Of a DNA stretch of 64,000 nucleotides, positions 7,924 to 16,712 are shown piece by piece. A program made the translations under genes and the position numbers. The stretch comes from Paracraurococcus lichenis (GTDB taxonomy: Bacteria; Pseudomonadota; Alphaproteobacteria; Acetobacterales; Acetobacteraceae). The notes under the pieces are model-generated. The model saw only the letters and a list, made by a program, of their open reading frames with translations. It was not told where the DNA came from and did not search any database. Every line of letters begins with the position of its first letter. The stretch's first letter is position 1. Location of the stretch: assembly GCF_030657435.1 (NCBI RefSeq), contig NZ_JAUTWS010000023.1, positions 1 to 64,000 on the forward strand. The letters run 5' to 3'.

Positions 7924-9426
7924 CTATGGCAAGGCGCTGGACGCTGCCTGGGGCTCCCGCACCGCGACCGGCCGCGCCCGCGCCACGTCCCGCGCCGGGC
8001 GCCGCGGCCGCTGCGTCTGCAGCGCCCGGGGCAGCCTGCCGCCGAGCGCGGCCAGCGCCACGCCGCCATAGGCCAGCGCTCCCGCCCCGACCGCCGCCAG
8101 CAGCCGCGGCCAGCCCGCCAGGTCCAGCCCCTCCTGCACCGCCAGCACCGCCGCCACCATCACCACCGCCGCGGCCAGGCCGGGCAGCAGCCGGCCCAGC
8201 AGCCAGGGCAGCGAGCGGTCCAGTGTCCGCAGCACGACCACGGCCAGCACCGGCGGCAGGGCGAGGGAGGGCACGGTCCAGGCCAGCGCCGCGCCCTCCG
8301 GCGTCTCCGGCCCGGTGAGCAGCAGCACGGCCAGCGGCAGCGCCAGCGTCGCCACCGCCACCCGGAAATTCCAGCGCGCCTTGCCGAGCGCGACGAAGAG
8401 GCTGGTGGTGTCGCCATAGAGGAAGGTGAGCGTCGCGCCGAGCGCGACGACCTGCGCCGCCCCCGCCATGCCTTCCCAGCGCGGGCCGAGCAGCAGCGCC
8501 ACCACGTCGGGCGCTGTCAGCGCGATGCCGAGGCAGATCGGCAGCCCGAGCAGCGCCTGGAACTGCACCATGTCGCCATAGGTCTCGGCCAGCGCCTCAG
8601 GATCCTCCTGCAGGGCGCAGAGCCGCGGCATCGCGATGCGGGTGACGGTCTGCCAGACGATCCCGACCGCCGCATCGACCAGGCGGAAGGCGAAGTGGGA
8701 GACGGCGAGCACGCCCGGCACCACCGTCAGGCCGAGCGCCATGAGGAAGATGCGGTACTTGCCGGTCAGCACCGCGGCGCCGCCGAGTTGCGGCAGCGCG
8801 ACCGGCCAGAGATCGGCGAGCGCCGCCCGGTCCAGCCGCGGCCGCAGCCCGGGGCGCCCGTGCAGCATCAGGAGGAAGGTGACGATGGTGGCGATGGCCT
8901 GCGCCGCGATCATGGCCCAGGCGCCGTAGCCCTGCCGCGCCAGGGCCAGGCCGACCGCCAGCGCGACCGGCTGGCCGAGCAGCAGCCGCGCCGAGAGCAG
9001 CCGGAAGCGCTGGTCGCGCAGGTAGAGGCCGGAGGCGGTCCCGGAGAAGGCCGAGAGGGGCAGCAGCGGCGCGAGGGCGAGGGCGAGCCAGGCGACCTCC
9101 GGCTCGCCGGAGGCCTCCGCCAGGAAGGGACCGAGCGCGGCGAGCAGGACGCCGCCCAGCGCCCCGAGCAGGACCGAGGCGGTCGCGGCGCTGTCGGCAT
9201 GCCGGGGCTCGAGCCGTGCCAGCCGGACCAGCGCGTCGGGAAACAGCGCGCCGACCAGCACCTCCGCGATCAGGAAGGCGGCCATGGCGACGGTGCCGGT
9301 GCCCGCCGCATGCGGGCCGATGACGGCGCCGACCGCCAGCATGGAGACGAGCGAGAAGGCGGCCGCGGCCACGGTTTCGGCCAGGACCCAGATCGGCGCA
9401 TGCGCCGAGGGGATACGAAGTTGCAC
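7924..9426 (-). CDS. Oligosaccharide flippase (Wzx/MVF-like)
   Basis: 500 residues with about 12-14 membrane helices throughout and a basic C-terminal tail, the pattern of polysaccharide biosynthesis (Wzx-type, MOP superfamily) lipid-linked sugar flippases. It would move undecaprenyl-linked oligosaccharides across the inner membrane. No glycosyltransferases adjoin it; the nearest glycan genes in the window are at 27.2-30.4 kb, so it may serve a cluster elsewhere. The start at 9426 gives a family-like N-terminus (a short polar leader followed by helix 1). It is convergent with the dehydrogenase operon. Confidence 0.88.
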   Translation of the reverse strand: MQLRIPSAHAPIWVLAETVAAAAFSLVSMLAVGAVIGPHAAGTGTVAMAAFLIAEVLVGALFPDALVRLARLEPRHADSAATASVLLGALGGVLLAALGPFLAEASGEPEVAWLALALAPLLPLSAFSGTASGLYLRDQRFRLLSARLLLGQPVALAVGLALARQGYGAWAMIAAQAIATIVTFLLMLHGRPGLRPRLDRAALADLWPVALPQLGGAAVLTGKYRIFLMALGLTVVPGVLAVSHFAFRLVDAAVGIVWQTVTRIAMPRLCALQEDPEALAETYGDMVQFQALLGLPICLGIALTAPDVVALLLGPRWEGMAGAAQVVALGATLTFLYGDTTSLFVALGKARWNFRVAVATLALPLAVLLLTGPETPEGAALAWTVPSLALPPVLAVVVLRTLDRSLPWLLGRLLPGLAAAVVMVAAVLAVQEGLDLAGWPRLLAAVGAGALAYGGVALAALGGRLPRALQTQRPRRPARDVARARPVAVREPQAASSALP

Positions 9427-9696
9427 GGGGGATGTCCAAGGCTGGGGCGATCGCCCCGCTGCACGGCGCCGCCTGCCCCGGGCCTGACCGGAGCATGGCC
9501 GCGAAGGAACGCCACGCCCGGGGGAGGCGCGACGCGACGCCGGGACGTCAGGGCGGAGTCAGGGCCTTGGCGATGGACATGCGGCTCACCTCGGGGGCTG
9601 GTCCGCGCCGCTTCGGGATGAAGTCGGGACCCGCTGCCAAACGTGCCGCGCCGCAGCAGGGTTTCCGAAGGCGCTGCAGCGTTCCGCCTGCGGTCG

Positions 9697-10113
9697 TCAG
9701 ATCACCTGGTAGCGGGCCTTGGCGGCGCGCTCGATCGCGCCGGCGATGAGGCGGTCGAGGTCGAGGGCGATGCGGAAGTCCTGCAGGAATTGCAGTTCGC
9801 CCTGGGAGGCCTCGCCATCGGCGGCCGCGACCTCGCAGGCCAGCAGATAGGCGGTCTCCCGCAGCCGCTGCGGCAGCGCGTCGCGGATCAGGTTCATGGC
9901 GCGGTCCAGCCCGTCCTCCCGGGCCAGCAGGCCGAGGCAGGTCTCGGTCACGCTGGCGATGTTGGTCGGGTGGAAATCGCTGAAGACCGGCAGTTCCTGC
10001 ACCAGGCGGGACATCATCCCGACCTCGGCATCGGTCATGTTGCGGTCGGAGGCCGCCATGAGGACCATGGCGCAGACCAGCGCTTCCTGCGGATTGAACC
10101 GGGTGTTCGGCAT
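9697..10113 (-). CDS. TerB-like (tellurite resistance TerB) family protein
   Basis: 138 residues, all alpha-helical. The sequence has the TerB-fold pattern: ALVCAMVLMAASDRNMTDAE near residues 11-30 and a repeated VAAADGEASQGE segment near 93-104, two acidic metal-binding-type loops related by internal duplication. TerB-like proteins are cytosolic and are implicated in stress signalling with TerC-type membrane proteins; a TerC family gene lies about 9 kb away at 72-827. The gene stands alone between the flippase and the helicase. No other ter genes accompany it, so a tellurite role is unsupported. Confidence 0.85.
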   Translation of the reverse strand: MPNTRFNPQEALVCAMVLMAASDRNMTDAEVGMMSRLVQELPVFSDFHPTNIASVTETCLGLLAREDGLDRAMNLIRDALPQRLRETAYLLACEVAAADGEASQGELQFLQDFRIALDLDRLIAGAIERAAKARYQVI

Positions 10114-10204
10114 GGGGCCTCGCTTCCGGGCACGGATCGGCCCGCTCCGCCCCGGTCCTCGCGCCGCCCCGCGCTCACGTCAATGATCAGTTCGGTAACA
10201 TGCC

Positions 10205-13048
10205 TCACGGCTGATTCAGGAAATCGCGCGTCTCGGCCACGACCTCGCTGAGCCCGGTGCGGCGGACCGCCACGCCGGCCGGCAGGCCGGCCAGCAGGCG
10301 GGAGGGGCAGGAGCGGTCGAGCAGGACGAAGACCCCGCGGTCGTCGCCGCGGCGGATCAGCCGGCCGAAGGCCTGGCGCAGCCGGTGGCGGGCCAGGGCA
10401 TCGTCATAGGCCGAGGGCGCGCCGCCCGAGAGGTGGAGGCGCCTCTCGCGATGCAGGATGGAGGGGCGGGGCCAGGGCACCCGGTCGAAGACCAGCAGCC
10501 GCAGCGACCGGCCCGGCACGTCGACGCCGTCCCGCATGGCATCGGTGCCGAGCAGGCAGGCATCCTCCTCCGCCCGGAAGACATCCACCAGGGTGGCGTT
10601 GTCCATGGCATCGACATGCTGGGCGTAGAGGGGAATCCCGGCGGCTTCCAGGGCCGGGGCCATGCGGTGGAAGCTCTCCCGCAGGCGGCGGATGGCGGTG
10701 AAGAGGCCGAGCGCGCCCCCGCCGGCCGCCAGGAACAACGCCTGCATCGCCGCCGCCACCTGGCCGGCGCGGGCCTTGTCCACATCGGTGACGACGAAGG
10801 CGCGGGTGCGGGCGGCATAGTCGAAGGGGGAGGGGACGGCGGCGCGGATGGCGGGTGCGGGCAGGTGGCTGGCGCCGGTACGCGCCTCGGCGGCGGCCCA
10901 GGCGGCCTCGGGCTCCTCCGCCAGGCCGGCATCCCGGAGGGTCGCGCTGGTGATCAGCAGGCCATGCGCCGGGGCGGCGACGCTGAGCGCGAAGGGGGTG
11001 GTCGGATCGAGCCAGTGGCGGTGCATGCCGGCATCGACCTCCCGCCCCTCCCGCCGCGTCAGGGCGAGCCAGTCCACGAATTCCCGCCGCTCCCCAGGGC
11101 CGGGCGGCGGGGCCTGCAGGGCGCGCAGCATGGCCTGCCAGGCGCGCAGCGGGATCAGGGCGCGGCGCTCGATCCCCTTGGCGGCCGTCTCGATGCGGAT
11201 GCGGTCGCCGGTCTCGAGCTCCTCCACCTCGTCCTCGAGCCGCGCCATCAGGCGGTCCCGCAGCAGGACCAGCGGCTCCTCCAGGCGCTTCAGCGCGCGC
11301 CCCAGCGCCTCCGCCGCCTCGGGGATGTCCTCGCCGAGCGGGTGCAGGTCGCATTCGGCGTCGTAGAGCCCCTCCTCCTCCGGCGCGCGGGCCAGCACCT
11401 GGCGACGGACGGCGCGGAGGAAGGCCTCGGTCGGGTTCGCCGGCCGCTCGGCCGCCGCGGCGGCGAGGGCAGGGCGGTCCTCCCCGGCATCGTCGTCCTG
11501 CGCCGGGTCGTGCCGGGGCGGCCGCGGCGCCTCCGACAGCCGCGTCACCCAGCCGAGGCCGGGCAGGGCGCGGGCCGCCTGCAGTGCCGCCTCCATCGGT
11601 GCCAGCAGGTCCGGGATGTCGCCGGCCAGCTCCTCGATCCGCCGACGGAGCCCCCGCGCGCGGCTGCGGCCGCCCTCGGCGCCCAGCAGCCAGCGCCGCA
11701 GCTCCGCCGTCTCGGCCCCGGTGATGGCGGCGCTGAAGGCGGCGTCCGCCGCATCGAACAGGTGATGCCCCTCGTCGAAGACGTAGCGCAGCGGGCGGCC
11801 ATCCTCCCCGCCGCCGAGCGCCGCCTGGACCATGACGAGGGCGTGGTTGGCGACGACCAGGCTCGCGGTGCGGGCGCGGCGGATCGAATGCTCGACGAAG
11901 CACTGCTTGTAGCGGCCGCAGGCGGAGCGGATGCACTCGCCGCGCCGGTCGGCCAGCGGCCAGATGGCATGCGGCCCGTGCAGCTCGGTGATCCAGCCCG
12001 GGAAGTCGCCGCCCATCAGGTCGCCGTCGCGCGTCGCCAGCGCCCAGCGGGCGACCAGGCCGAGGGGGACCGCCATGTCGGGCTGCCCGGCCTGGCCCAG
12101 CATCTCCTCCATGTTCAGGAGACACAGGTAGTTCTCCCGCCCCTTGCGGAGGACGACGCGGCGGCGGCGCTCCTCCGGCTCGGGGTAGAGTCGTCCCAGC
12201 TCCTGGTCGATCTGCCGCTGCAGGTTGCGGGTAAACGTGGAGATCCAGACGGGCGCGCCGTTGCGCTCCGCCCAAAGGGAGGCAGGGGCGATGTACCCGA
12301 GCGTCTTGCCAGTGCCGGTGCCGGCCTCGGCGAGGACGACATGCGGCGCACCCTGGTCTTCCCGTGGCGCAAAGGCGCCGGCGGCGGCCGAGGCATAGTC
12401 GGCCTGCTGCGGCCGCTGCTCCGCGCCCTCGCCGAGGATCTGGCCGAGGCGGGTGCGCGCCTCGGTGGGCGAGACGTCGAAGCTGGCCGGGGGCTGGGGC
12501 GGGCCGGGATCCTCCCAGTCCGGCAGGCGGCGCCAGACCTTGTAGGGATCGAGGCTCGGCTTCGGCTCGCCGGCGCCGAGCGCCGCCAGCACCGCCTCGG
12601 CCCAGGGCCAGGCGGCGGCCTTCTGCATCTGCGCCGCCAGGATGCCGGCATCGCGGTTCAGCGGCGTGCCGCGCCCGGCGGCGAGGCGGCGGAGCAGGAT
12701 CGTCGCCATCTCAGGCAGCAGCGCCGCGGCGGCCGCATCGTCCGGCGGCACATCGAGCTCGAGCGCCATGGCGAGGCCGCGCGGCGTCGGCGCCGCCGGC
12801 CGGGCCGGCAGGCAGAAGGCGAAGAGCTCGAGCAGGTCGAAGCAGGCATCGAAGCGCGGCAGGTCGAGGCGGCGGGCGGTGGCCGGGCCATGCACCAGCA
12901 GGGGCGGGCCAAGCTCGCCGAGCCGCCGGTGCAACTCGGCCGCGGAGAGCTCCAGCAGCTCCCCGTCCGGGGTCAGCAGCGTGCCACGGCCATGGCCCGC
13001 GACGAGGGCCGGGGCATCGGGGAGCAGCAGGCGGGGAGGGAGGGCCAT
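10205..13048 (-). CDS. DinG-like ATP-dependent DNA helicase with Fe-S cluster
   Basis: 947 residues, superfamily 2, XPD/DinG type. Visible motifs in order are Walker A (AEAGTGTGKT, about residues 238-247), four cysteines of an iron-sulphur domain (one in YLCLLN near 307, three between about 370 and 383), the DEGH box (about 424) and the C-terminal motif VI region (QAFGRLIRR). It is predicted to unwind DNA 5' to 3', probably in repair or resolution of R-loops and G4 structures. The first about 210 residues are not shared with E. coli DinG and are typical of alphaproteobacterial members. The ATG at 13048 was preferred over a longer Arg-rich in-frame extension. Confidence 0.92.
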   Translation of the reverse strand: MALPPRLLLPDAPALVAGHGRGTLLTPDGELLELSAAELHRRLGELGPPLLVHGPATARRLDLPRFDACFDLLELFAFCLPARPAAPTPRGLAMALELDVPPDDAAAAALLPEMATILLRRLAAGRGTPLNRDAGILAAQMQKAAAWPWAEAVLAALGAGEPKPSLDPYKVWRRLPDWEDPGPPQPPASFDVSPTEARTRLGQILGEGAEQRPQQADYASAAAGAFAPREDQGAPHVVLAEAGTGTGKTLGYIAPASLWAERNGAPVWISTFTRNLQRQIDQELGRLYPEPEERRRRVVLRKGRENYLCLLNMEEMLGQAGQPDMAVPLGLVARWALATRDGDLMGGDFPGWITELHGPHAIWPLADRRGECIRSACGRYKQCFVEHSIRRARTASLVVANHALVMVQAALGGGEDGRPLRYVFDEGHHLFDAADAAFSAAITGAETAELRRWLLGAEGGRSRARGLRRRIEELAGDIPDLLAPMEAALQAARALPGLGWVTRLSEAPRPPRHDPAQDDDAGEDRPALAAAAAERPANPTEAFLRAVRRQVLARAPEEEGLYDAECDLHPLGEDIPEAAEALGRALKRLEEPLVLLRDRLMARLEDEVEELETGDRIRIETAAKGIERRALIPLRAWQAMLRALQAPPPGPGERREFVDWLALTRREGREVDAGMHRHWLDPTTPFALSVAAPAHGLLITSATLRDAGLAEEPEAAWAAAEARTGASHLPAPAIRAAVPSPFDYAARTRAFVVTDVDKARAGQVAAAMQALFLAAGGGALGLFTAIRRLRESFHRMAPALEAAGIPLYAQHVDAMDNATLVDVFRAEEDACLLGTDAMRDGVDVPGRSLRLLVFDRVPWPRPSILHRERRLHLSGGAPSAYDDALARHRLRQAFGRLIRRGDDRGVFVLLDRSCPSRLLAGLPAGVAVRRTGLSEVVAETRDFLNQP

Positions 13049-13214
13049 GGAGTCGTCAGGGTAGCGCAGCCCGCGGCATCGGTCGCGGGCGGCGTGGCGC
13101 CGCCCGGGCATGCGCGGGGCGGGAGGGCGCGCCGCGCGGTATCCCCGGCAGCGCCGGCGCGTTGTCGCAGCCGGCACCGGGCGGTCCGGTCCGCCGGCCC
13201 TGCGAGGAGACCCG

Positions 13215-13733
13215 ATGCGATCCTGGCGACACGCGGCCCTCGCCCTCGGGCTGCTCGCCGCAGCCGCGTCGCGCGCGGCGGCGCCGGAGGCCTGCCCCGC
13301 CCCGGGCGACGGCCGCGACCGGACCTACCGCAACGAGCGCTACGGCGTCCTGATGCGCTACCCCTCAGTCTTCGCGCTCGACGCGGACAGCATCCCGGCG
13401 TTGGGGGACAGCGCCCGCTTCTGGACGGCGGACCGGCGGGCGACCGCCGTGGTGAACGCGGCGAGGACAAGTGGGACCCAGAGCCTGGACCGGCTCCTGG
13501 CCGAGGCCGAGGAGGACATCCTCCGCAACAGCCACGGCGAGATCACCTATCGGCGCCGCCGCGACAACTGGTTCGTGTTCAGCGGCTATATCCTCGGCCG
13601 CATCTTCTACAGACGCAGCTTCCTCGCGCCGGACGGCACCGTGGCGACGCTCTGGATGGAGTTCCCGCGCGCGCTGCGCCCCTGCCTGGAGGCGGCGGTG
13701 ACGACCATGTCGCTGTCCTTCCGCCCGATGTAG
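13215..13733 (+). CDS. Secreted hypothetical protein
   Basis: 172 residues with a clear Sec signal peptide (MRSWRHAALALGLLAAAASRAAA), cleaved about residue 23. The mature part contains two cysteines (near residues 27 and about 157) that could form a disulphide, and a pattern of beta strands (YGVLMRYPSVF, WFVFSGYILGRIFYRRSFL). It looks like a small periplasmic beta-rich domain; I do not recognise a named family. The ATG at 13215 is preceded by GAGGAGA (13204-13210). It runs divergently from the helicase gene and convergently to the monooxygenase. Confidence 0.8.
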   Translation: MRSWRHAALALGLLAAAASRAAAPEACPAPGDGRDRTYRNERYGVLMRYPSVFALDADSIPALGDSARFWTADRRATAVVNAARTSGTQSLDRLLAEAEEDILRNSHGEITYRRRRDNWFVFSGYILGRIFYRRSFLAPDGTVATLWMEFPRALRPCLEAAVTTMSLSFRPM

Positions 13734-13752
13734 CGACGCACCGGGCGGAAGG
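13717..13752. terminator. Hairpin between convergent genes
   Basis: Eleven-base perfect inverted repeat (13717-13727 with 13742-13752) with a 14-base loop that contains the stop codon of the secreted protein gene. It sits exactly between two convergent genes and likely helps terminate both, though no T tract follows. Confidence 0.45.
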
Positions 13753-13761
13753 CGCAGCGGA

Positions 13762-15264
13762 TCAGCGATAGACGAACTCCGGCCCATCCAGGTCGATCTT
13801 CGGGAACTCGTCCTTCTCCCGCCAGTAGTCCTGGGTGTGCTGCCATTCGTACTTGGCGCCACGCTTGGGCAGCAGGTGCATCCCGCGCATCAGGTAGCCC
13901 GGGTTGAAGTTCTCCGGGTCGATCCAGGGCAGGATCTCCATGTCGGCATCCTCGGGCCGCAGCGCGACCTCGACCCGCTGCGTGCCCTTGGCCTCCATGT
14001 GCTTGAGCAGCCGGCAGACAAAGTCGCCGACCAGGTCGGCGCGCAGGGTCCAGCTCGCGCGGAAATAGCCGAAGACCCAGGCCATGTTCGGGACGCCGGT
14101 GAACATCATGCCGCGATAGGTCACCGTCTCATGGAAGGCGAGCGGCTTGCCGTCGATGGCGAATTCGATGTCGCCCAGCACGTTCAGGTGGAAGCCGGTG
14201 GCAGTGACGACGATGTCCGCCTCCAGGTGCCGGCCCGACTTGAGCTGGATGCCGGTCTCGTCGAAATGCTCGATCTCGTCGGTGACGACCGAGGCCTCGC
14301 CGCGTGCCACCGCCTGGAACAGGTCGGCATCGGGGACGAGGGCGATGCGCTGCCGCCAGGGCCGGTAGCTCGGCGTGAAATGCGTGCCGATGTCGTAGTC
14401 GGGGCCGAGGATGCTGCGCAGATTGGCCAGCATCTCCGCCTTCACCTGCTCCGGCTCCTTGAAGCAGCGCTCGGTGAAGAGCGACTGCTCCAGCAGGATC
14501 TTGCGGCGGACGATCTCGTGGATCCAGGCCTCCTCGACGCCGAGGGTGCGCAGCTCCTCCGCCAGCTCGATCGCATTGCGGCCGGTGCGGAAATAGGTGG
14601 GCGAGCGCTGCAGCATCGTGACATGCGCCGCCTTGCCCGCCATGGCCGGGACGATGGTGGCCGCCGAGGCGCCGGAGCCGATGACGATCACCCGCTTGCC
14701 CGCATAGTCCAGCCCTTCCGGCCAAGTCTGCGGATGCACGATCCGGCCCTTAAAGGCGGCCACGCCGGGCCATTCCGGCGTGAAGCCCTCGGCGTGCCGG
14801 TAGTAGCCCTGACACATCCAGAGGAAGTTCGCGGTGATCACGACAGGCGCGCCGGTCGCGGCGTTCGTCGCCTCGATGGTCCAGCGGTTCTCGGCGCTCG
14901 ACCAGCTCGCGCTGCTGATCTTGTGGTTGTAGCGGATATGGCTGCCGAGGCCGTTCTCCTCGATCACCTCGCCCATGTACTTGCGGATCTCGTCGGCGGT
15001 GGCGATGGGCGGGCCGACCCAGGGCTTGAAGCGGTAGCCGAAGGTGTGCAGGTCGCTGTCGCTGCGGATCCCCGGATATTTGTGCGTCCACCAAGTGCCG
15101 CCGAAGGTCTCGGCAGCCTCGAGCACGACGAAGCTCTTGTCCGGGCACTGCGTCGTCAGGTGATAGGCGCCGCCGACGCCGGAGATGCCGGCGCCGACGA
15201 TCAGGACGTCGAAATGCTCGGCGGAGCGCGTGGCGGGCCTTTCGAGGGTCTCTGCCTCGGACAT
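13762..15264 (-). CDS. Flavin-containing Baeyer-Villiger-type monooxygenase
   Basis: 500 residues. An FAD-binding Rossmann motif GAGISG lies at residues 24-29, and a second nucleotide motif (IGSGASA) for NADPH near residue 195. Between them is FKGRIVHPQTWP at about residues 171-182, matching the FxGxxxHxxxW[P/D] fingerprint of class B monooxygenases (BVMO/FMO). A TATGF motif is near residue 355. The enzyme would use NADPH and O2 to oxidise a ketone or a heteroatom; the substrate is unknown. The start is fixed by AGGAGG about ten bases upstream of the ATG. Confidence 0.92.
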   Translation of the reverse strand: MSEAETLERPATRSAEHFDVLIVGAGISGVGGAYHLTTQCPDKSFVVLEAAETFGGTWWTHKYPGIRSDSDLHTFGYRFKPWVGPPIATADEIRKYMGEVIEENGLGSHIRYNHKISSASWSSAENRWTIEATNAATGAPVVITANFLWMCQGYYRHAEGFTPEWPGVAAFKGRIVHPQTWPEGLDYAGKRVIVIGSGASAATIVPAMAGKAAHVTMLQRSPTYFRTGRNAIELAEELRTLGVEEAWIHEIVRRKILLEQSLFTERCFKEPEQVKAEMLANLRSILGPDYDIGTHFTPSYRPWRQRIALVPDADLFQAVARGEASVVTDEIEHFDETGIQLKSGRHLEADIVVTATGFHLNVLGDIEFAIDGKPLAFHETVTYRGMMFTGVPNMAWVFGYFRASWTLRADLVGDFVCRLLKHMEAKGTQRVEVALRPEDADMEILPWIDPENFNPGYLMRGMHLLPKRGAKYEWQHTQDYWREKDEFPKIDLDGPEFVYR

Positions 15265-15571
15265 CAGGGATCGTCCTCCTGCGGAATGGTTGGCGGCATC
15301 GGGGCCGCGTCTCGGCGCATTGCAGCATGCCGCGTGGGGCCGCGAACAGCCCCGCGATGGCGGCGCGGAGCCTCGGGGCCGGATCGGCGGGGTGCCTTGA
15401 TATGGCGCAAGGCGGTCGGCCGTCCAAGCGTGACGCCGGAACGGTGGCCCGTCTCGCCCGATCGGGACGGGTCGTTGCGCCGGACCGGCGGAGGCCGGCG
15501 GCGCCGGCCGGGTGCCGCTCCTCCGTCCGACGCTCCGCCAGGGCTCGGCGCCGCCTGTCCCGGCAGCCCGC
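15265..15571. other. Intergenic region without a recognisable gene
   Basis: About 307 bases between the monooxygenase start and the end of the desulfhydrase gene. It must hold the monooxygenase promoter on the minus strand; its Shine-Dalgarno site is at 15274-15279. Open frames here have no family resemblance, and I see no repeat or terminator. Confidence 0.5.
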
Positions 15572-16588
15572 TCAGCGCGGCAGGTCGCCGGGCAGGCCGA
15601 AGGCGTCGGGATAGCCGAAGAGCCCGGCCTGGCCGCCGGTGTGCAGGAACACCAGGTTCTGGTCGCGGCCGAAGGCGCCCTTGCCGATCAGGTCGATCAG
15701 CCCGGCCATGCCCTTGCCGGAATAGACGGGGTCGAGGAGGATGCCCTCCTGCTCCGCCACCAGCCGCACGGCCTCGACCATGCCCTGGGTCGGGAGGCCG
15801 TAGCCCTGGCCGACATAGTCGCAATTGGCGACGACGTGCTCGGGCTTCACCAGTGGCGGCAGGCCGAGATGGGCGATGGTCCGCTCGGCCAGCGCGAGCA
15901 CATTCGCCTCCTGCTTCGGCTTCGGCGCGCGGACGCCGATGCCGAGCACGGGGATGCCGCTGTTGAGCGCGACCAGCCCCGCCACCAGCCCGGCCTGGGT
16001 GCCGGCGCTGCCGGTCGCATGCACCACATGGTCGATGCGCAGCCCCATGTCGGAGGCCTGGGTCACCAGTTCCTGCGCCGCATTGACGTAGCCCAGCGCG
16101 CCGATGGGGTTGGAGCCGCCGCCCGGGATGACATAGGGCCGCCGGCCGGCGGCGCGCATCTCCTCCGCGACCGTCTCCATCTCCGCCTGCATGTCCGCGC
16201 CGCCGGGGCGGCGGGAGACGGTCGCGCCGTGCAGCTTGTCCATCAGCACGTTGCCGGAGCGCGCATAGGCCGGGTCGGTATAGCCGGTCCGGTCCTCCAG
16301 CAGGATGTGGCAGGCCAGGCCGAGCCTGGCGCAGGCGGCGGCGGTCTGCCGGGCGTGGTTGGACTGGGTGGCGCCCTGGGTGATGACGAGGTCCGCCCCT
16401 TGCGCGAGCGCATCCGCCATCAGGAACTCGAGCTTGCGGGTCTTGTTGCCGCCGGTCGAGAGGCCGGTGCAGTCGTCCCGCTTGATCCAGAGCTTCGGCC
16501 CGCCGAGGTGTTTTGTCAGTCTCTCCATCGGCTCGAGCGGCGTCGGCAGGTGGCCGAGCCGGACGCGCGGGAAGCGGGCGAGGTTCAT
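15572..16588 (-). CDS. dcyD: D-cysteine desulfhydrase (PLP-dependent, ACC-deaminase family)
   Basis: 338 residues of the tryptophan-synthase-beta fold. The PLP lysine is in GGNKTRKLEFL (Lys49), followed by TQGATQSNHARQTAAA and a glycine-rich phosphate loop (ATGSAGTQAGL, near residue 195). The family includes D-cysteine desulfhydrase (D-cysteine to pyruvate, H2S and ammonia) and 1-aminocyclopropane-1-carboxylate deaminase; the two are hard to separate without checking active-site residues, so the name is probable. Cytosolic. The ATG at 16588 begins at the family's N-terminus; a long in-frame upstream stretch looks non-coding. Confidence 0.88.
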   Translation of the reverse strand: MNLARFPRVRLGHLPTPLEPMERLTKHLGGPKLWIKRDDCTGLSTGGNKTRKLEFLMADALAQGADLVITQGATQSNHARQTAAACARLGLACHILLEDRTGYTDPAYARSGNVLMDKLHGATVSRRPGGADMQAEMETVAEEMRAAGRRPYVIPGGGSNPIGALGYVNAAQELVTQASDMGLRIDHVVHATGSAGTQAGLVAGLVALNSGIPVLGIGVRAPKPKQEANVLALAERTIAHLGLPPLVKPEHVVANCDYVGQGYGLPTQGMVEAVRLVAEQEGILLDPVYSGKGMAGLIDLIGKGAFGRDQNLVFLHTGGQAGLFGYPDAFGLPGDLPR

Positions 16589-16712
16589 GGGGGCGGTTTC
16601 CTCCGGCGAAGGGGCGCGGGTCACGCGAGCGCTGCAGGGGCAGCCTCCGGATGGTCTAGCCGCGATCGGCGCAACGGGCGAGGCGCCGGGCCGGGCACGG
16701 GGATCAGCCCAC

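Noticed and set aside
9432..9749. Plus-strand 105-codon frame between the flippase and TerB genes
   Set aside because: Arg-rich biased translation without a ribosome binding site or family resemblance; it overlaps the end of the TerB gene on the other strand.
72..10113. Tellurite-resistance (ter) system formed by the TerC and TerB genes
   Set aside because: They are about 9 kb apart, on single-gene units, and no TerA, TerD, TerZ or related gene is present, so a joint ter operon is not supported.
10385..13771. Open frame of 1128 codons antisense to the DinG-like helicase
   Set aside because: Same reason: compositionally biased translation, no domains, and the opposite strand has a complete set of helicase motifs.
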